From NCBI GenBank assembly GCA_947454705.1, contig CANGKZ010000004.1, positions 182,132 to 246,131 of the forward strand: a stretch of 64,000 nt of DNA. The letters are read 5' to 3'. The notes below the pieces were generated by a model. It did not search any database, was not told the origin of the DNA, and worked only from the letters and a program-made list of their open reading frames with translations. The DNA is from Verrucomicrobiota bacterium. Lineage in GTDB: Bacteria; Verrucomicrobiota; Verrucomicrobiia; Limisphaerales; UBA9464. Each line of letters starts with the position of its first letter. Position 1 is the stretch's first letter. Position numbers and translations under genes: made by a program. This document shows, in pieces, positions 61,363 to 64,000 of this stretch.

Positions 61363-62256
61363 TCAACGGACCGACACCATGAAAATCTCCTCGAGCGTGA
61401 GGGCTTCGGCGGTGACCTCCACCGGCTTCATCGATCGAAGCCGGGCGAGGAGTTCATCCCCGTTGCCATTGACGATCAGCTCGAGGGATCGGCCGTCGCG
61501 CTTCACCGACTTGGCCGCGGAGAATTCATTTCCCGCCGGCGCATCGCCTTCGAACCGCGCGCGCAGGCGACGGAACTTGGAGCGCGCTTCATCGGCATCG
61601 AGCGTCACCACCGCCTTTCCCTTTTCCAAAATGGTGAAGCGATCGATGAGCCCTTCGAATTCGGTGATGAGATGGGTGGAAACGAACACGGTCCGTTTTC
61701 CAGGCACCGCGTCCTGGAAGGCGCCGATGATGGTTTGGATGAATTCGCGTCGGACCAGCGGATCGAGTCCCGAGGTGGGTTCGTCGAGCACCAGCAGTTC
61801 GGGTTCGGCGCAAATGGCGCCGATGAGGGCGAGCTGCGTTCGTTGTCCCTTGCTCAGGCCCTGGGTGGGTTGATTCGGATCGAGCTGGAAGCGCGCAATC
61901 AGCGAGGCCTCCTCGTCGCGATTCCAACGGGTTCGAAAGCTGGCCTGGTAGTCGAGGGCATCGCGCACCGTCATCCAGGGATAGAACGCGACGAAGTCCG
62001 GCACGTAGGCCAGGCGGTCCTTCACCTCGGCCTCGGAGCGCGACGGATCCAGTCCGAACACGCGTACCGATCCTGAGGCAGGCTTCAGCAGGTTGAGCAG
62101 GCACTTGATGGTGGTCGTCTTGCCCGCGCCGTTCCGGCCGAAGAAGCCGTAGCAGCGACCGGGTTCGACCGTGAGGGAAAGCCCGTTCACGGCGTCCATC
62201 CGGCCGTACCGATGGACCAGGTCGCGGATTTCGATGGCAGGAGTGTCAGCGTTCAT
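61363..62256 (-). CDS. ABC transporter ATPase of the ABC-2 permease operon
   Basis: The 297-residue ATPase has Walker A GRNGAGKTT, the Q-loop region PDFVAFYPWMTVRDAL, signature LSKGQRTQLALIGAI, Walker B LLVLDEPTSGLDPL and the switch His in VFVSTHLITE. The C-terminal 80 residues are the variable domain of drug/Na-type export ATPases. I start at ATG 62256. It is 58 bases after the small lipoprotein gene and directly before the permease gene. As in the B. subtilis YtrA operon, a GntR regulator opens the operon, which suggests induction by envelope stress or a toxic compound. Confidence 0.92.
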   Translation of the reverse strand: MNADTPAIEIRDLVHRYGRMDAVNGLSLTVEPGRCYGFFGRNGAGKTTTIKCLLNLLKPASGSVRVFGLDPSRSEAEVKDRLAYVPDFVAFYPWMTVRDALDYQASFRTRWNRDEEASLIARFQLDPNQPTQGLSKGQRTQLALIGAICAEPELLVLDEPTSGLDPLVRREFIQTIIGAFQDAVPGKRTVFVSTHLITEFEGLIDRFTILEKGKAVVTLDADEARSKFRRLRARFEGDAPAGNEFSAAKSVKRDGRSLELIVNGNGDELLARLRSMKPVEVTAEALTLEEIFMVSVR

Positions 62257-62314
62257 AAATCGGAGATGGGAAATGGAAGATCGGATAGCGAAGTTCGGAT
62301 CAGGGGCGGAAAGC

Positions 62315-62596
62315 TCAGGGAACTCGGGGGGGAGCACAGATTCGGGTGAGGGTTCCGTTCGCAAAACCAAGCTCGATCCGAATCAAATGGCTCTTGTCCG
62401 GGGATTGGTACTCGGCTCGAACGGTCTCCGGCGTGTCGCTGAGAATGGTCGCGTGGAGCGAGTTCAGATGCGCCATGGCGGCCTCGCGAGAGGTACCGGC
62501 TGTCATGGGGCTTGAATGCGATGTGCGGCCCTCCCGACATCCACTTCCGGTCAAGACGAGGAATCCCAGCACAAAGAGAAGGAAGGACTGTTTCAT
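62315..62596 (-). CDS. Small predicted lipoprotein
   Basis: The 93-residue product starts MKQSFLLFVLGFLVLTGSGC, a type II signal with the lipid-attachment Cys at 20. The Gly at -3 is not the strongest lipobox. The mature part of about 70 residues has no recognised domain. It lies between the GntR and ABC ATPase genes with gaps of 59 and 58 bases, so it is likely part of the operon and may act outside the cell with the exporter. Confidence 0.65.
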   Translation of the reverse strand: MKQSFLLFVLGFLVLTGSGCREGRTSHSSPMTAGTSREAAMAHLNSLHATILSDTPETVRAEYQSPDKSHLIRIELGFANGTLTRICAPPRVP

Positions 62597-62655
62597 AGTG
62601 CGGCAGTGGGCGGGCAGGCGCTCGGACGTTTGATTTTAGAGCTTCGGCGCGAGTC

Positions 62656-63057
62656 CTATCCGTTCTCCCGTTGACGTTCGCGGAAGGCGGCGAGGCGTTC
62701 GTCGAGGAGTTCGCGGAGGGCCTCGTCGGAAATCTGGAGGTGATGCGCCTGGACAATCACGGCATCGAGTTCCGCGCCGAGGCGCTCGGAGCGGACCGAT
62801 CGTTTGAGGGGCGAGCTGCCGCCGGCCTTGAGGAAGCAGCCGCTGCCCTGGCGGAGTTCGAGGACTCCCTCGGTTTCCAACTGCGCATAGGCCTTGGAGA
62901 CCGTGTTGCGGTTGATGCGGAGTTCTTCGGCGAGGGCCCGAACCGAGGGGAGCGGGTCCCCGGGACGAAGCGCCCCGGACGCGGCCGCCGATTGAACCTG
63001 CTGACAAATCTGCAGGTACACCGGCACGCCGGATTTGAAGTTAAGGTGAACGACCAT
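62656..63057 (-). CDS. GntR-family regulator, YtrA subfamily
   Basis: The 133-residue protein has a winged-helix domain with PVYLQICQQVQSAAASGALR, PLPSVRALAEELRINRNTVS and GVLELRQGSGCFL. Only a short helical C-terminal tail follows (about 50 residues) and there is no large effector domain, which is the YtrA pattern. YtrA-type regulators normally repress their own operon, which encodes an ABC exporter. That is the gene order here: GntR, lipoprotein, ATPase, permease. The start ATG 63057 opens MVVHLNFKSGVPVY. Confidence 0.9.
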   Translation of the reverse strand: MVVHLNFKSGVPVYLQICQQVQSAAASGALRPGDPLPSVRALAEELRINRNTVSKAYAQLETEGVLELRQGSGCFLKAGGSSPLKRSVRSERLGAELDAVIVQAHHLQISDEALRELLDERLAAFRERQRENG

Positions 63058-63069
63058 GGGGATGACGGA

Positions 63070-63101
63070 ATTAAAGTGGCATAGGACAGTAGGACAGTCA
63101 A
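63070..63101 (-). promoter_or_regulatory. Possible promoter/operator of the GntR operon
   Basis: On the minus strand TTGACT (63101-63096) is followed by a directly repeated CTGTCCTA word (the plus strand reads TAGGACAGTAGGACAG at 63082-63097). An AT-rich TTTAA lies 19-20 bases from the -35, longer than ideal. The doubled word just before an autoregulated GntR gene could be an operator. This is weak evidence. Confidence 0.35.
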
Positions 63102-63219
63102 GGGGGTTTTGTTTGCGAGTGTGAATGCGTGCTTACGGCGGGAGGGAATGAAATTGGAACGCAGGAAAGCAGGAGCATCGCAGAGAGCTCCGGCGGCGAA
63201 CAAATGAGGTCGAGGTGGC

Positions 63220-63287
63220 CGGTCGGTGTTGCACCGCACTCGGGCTCCAAAGCGGCGTGGCGCTTCGCTTCCCGCCGCACTCCAAAA
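63220..63287 (-). repeat. 70-bp dispersed element, inverted copy 4
   Basis: The most diverged copy. The reverse complement opens TTTTGGAGTGCGGCGGGAAG and closes AACACCGACCG. It lies 13 bases past the NUDIX stop on the same strand. Confidence 0.75.
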
Positions 63288-63300
63288 GGGCTCGGCTCGC

Positions 63301-63825
63301 TTACGGGTCCAGCTGCTTCATCAGCTGCTTCCAGGCGTGGCGCATCGAATCGAAGGCCAGGTCCTCGGGGCGGACCGACTTGCGATCGTACCAACCCACG
63401 CTCGTTACTTCATCGAGTGCCTGCGGCTCGGATCCGGGTTCGAGCGTGGCGGTGAAAAAGAAATCGAGGGTCGGATAGGTAATGCCCCCGTACAGATACG
63501 CGTTCGGATGCGAGCACACGAACCGCAGATCGCGCAGCCCGATGCCCACTTCCTCCCGCAACTCGCGATGCACGGCGGCTTCGGCGGTTTCGTCGAAGTC
63601 CACGAATCCCCCGGCCGGAGCGAGCAGTCCCTTGCCCGGATCCTTCGCGCGTCGAATGAACAGCCACTGTCCATCGGGTCGGGTCACAAAGGCCGCCACC
63701 GCTGCGCCGGCATTGAAGTAATAACGAAACCCACAGCCCGCACACTGAAACGGCGCCTTGTCGGCCGGAGGCGTCTGCGAAACTCCGCACCGGGGGCAGT
63801 GATTGAAGAATCGGCTGGGGCGCAT
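63301..63825 (-). CDS. NUDIX hydrolase with N-terminal zinc ribbon
   Basis: The 174-residue protein has a zinc ribbon of two CxxC-type pairs (HCPRCG and QCAGCG, about residues 9-32). A NUDIX domain follows with an intact G-x5-E-x7-R-E-x-x-E-E-x-G-I box (GGFVDFDETAEAAVHRELRE then EVGI). Such enzymes cleave nucleoside-diphosphate-linked compounds with Mg. The zinc ribbon resembles that of NudC-type NADH pyrophosphatases, but the rest is shorter than NudC (about 257 residues) and lacks its signature SQPWPFPxS. The substrate is therefore unknown. The start ATG 63825 is well placed (MRPSRFFNHCPRCG). Confidence 0.9.
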   Translation of the reverse strand: MRPSRFFNHCPRCGVSQTPPADKAPFQCAGCGFRYYFNAGAAVAAFVTRPDGQWLFIRRAKDPGKGLLAPAGGFVDFDETAEAAVHRELREEVGIGLRDLRFVCSHPNAYLYGGITYPTLDFFFTATLEPGSEPQALDEVTSVGWYDRKSVRPEDLAFDSMRHAWKQLMKQLDP

Positions 63826-64000
63826 GGGTGGGGAGAGGTTGAAAGGTTGAAGCCATTGGTGTCCGGACCTGAGGTGAGTTCAATCGGAACCGAATGGGTC
63901 GCAGAGGCGACAGGGGGGCGCGTCCGCGTTGTGCGATGCATTGGGTTTGCGGATGACCTTTTGCACGTTTGGATGCGGTAGAATGGCGTGTAGGAATGGC

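Overview
The window reads as a chromosome segment of a Verrucomicrobiota-like bacterium, with Limisphaerales or Pedosphaera-type relatives as the best guess. The DNA is GC-rich. It carries two type II secretion/prepilin-like proteins with the [14 protein letters not shown] leader (one with a clear H-X9-DG tail), PVC-type c-type cytochrome proteins, a DUF1080 (3-keto-disaccharide hydrolase-like) domain, a ThuA-like protein, a Tat-exported Gfo/Idh/MocA oxidoreductase and many secreted proteins. No rRNA, tRNA, prophage, transposase or CRISPR array was found. The taxonomic call is inference from protein style, not a marker-gene placement.

Layout. 0-2.5 kb: 2-oxoacid:ferredoxin oxidoreductase (korA and a korB cut by the window edge), minus strand. 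2.8-8.7 kb: secreted DUF1080-M28 peptidase fusion, divergent L-fuconate dehydratase-like enolase-superfamily enzyme, a prepilin-like protein and an orphan sugar-ABC ATPase. 8.7-11.0 kb: DinG-type helicase. 11.2-16.8 kb, minus strand: a membrane protein with an Ig-like domain, a membrane-anchored coiled-coil/HhH protein, an IPT/TIG-repeat surface protein and an esterase. 17.0-23.6 kb: a propeller/all-helical secreted protein and HrpA helicase. 23.7-29.9 kb: ThuA-like protein divergent from a large PVC dehydrogenase/cytochrome, an ABC-2 permease and TerC. 30.3-40.5 kb: eight plus-strand genes, comprising a class V aminotransferase, a heterodimeric ABC exporter, altronate dehydratase, a secreted unknown, a MoaD/BNR pair and a Gfo/Idh oxidoreductase. 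41.2-51.3 kb: argH, accA-manA, a TPR-like membrane protein, folA-C39-like peptidase, ribH, an aminotransferase and a second prepilin-like protein. 51.3-59.1 kb: ABC-F ATPase, ispH, argF, a cytochrome-LRR protein and PPi-dependent phosphofructokinase. 59.2-63.8 kb: a GntR-lipoprotein-ABC ATPase-ABC-2 permease operon and a Zn-ribbon NUDIX hydrolase. The last 175 bases hold no recognisable gene.

How it fits together. Housekeeping functions (arginine, riboflavin, folate, isoprenoid, fatty-acid and glycolytic steps) are scattered as single genes or pairs. Around them sit genes for breaking down complex or deoxy sugars and hexuronates and for secreted enzymes. KorAB and a pyrophosphate-type phosphofructokinase point to energy-saving, possibly facultatively anaerobic, carbon metabolism.

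The least explained material is between genes. At least six dispersed intergenic repeat families recur: 7- and 8-bp-period tandem words, a 70-bp element in four copies, a 142-144-bp hairpin element in two copies, and a MITE-like element with 10-bp terminal inverted repeats. They are concentrated at 29.9-30.3, 40.5-41.2 and 54.8-55.4 kb. The most mechanistically informative protein finding is the complementary degeneration of the two ABC-exporter subunits at 31.5-35.2 kb.
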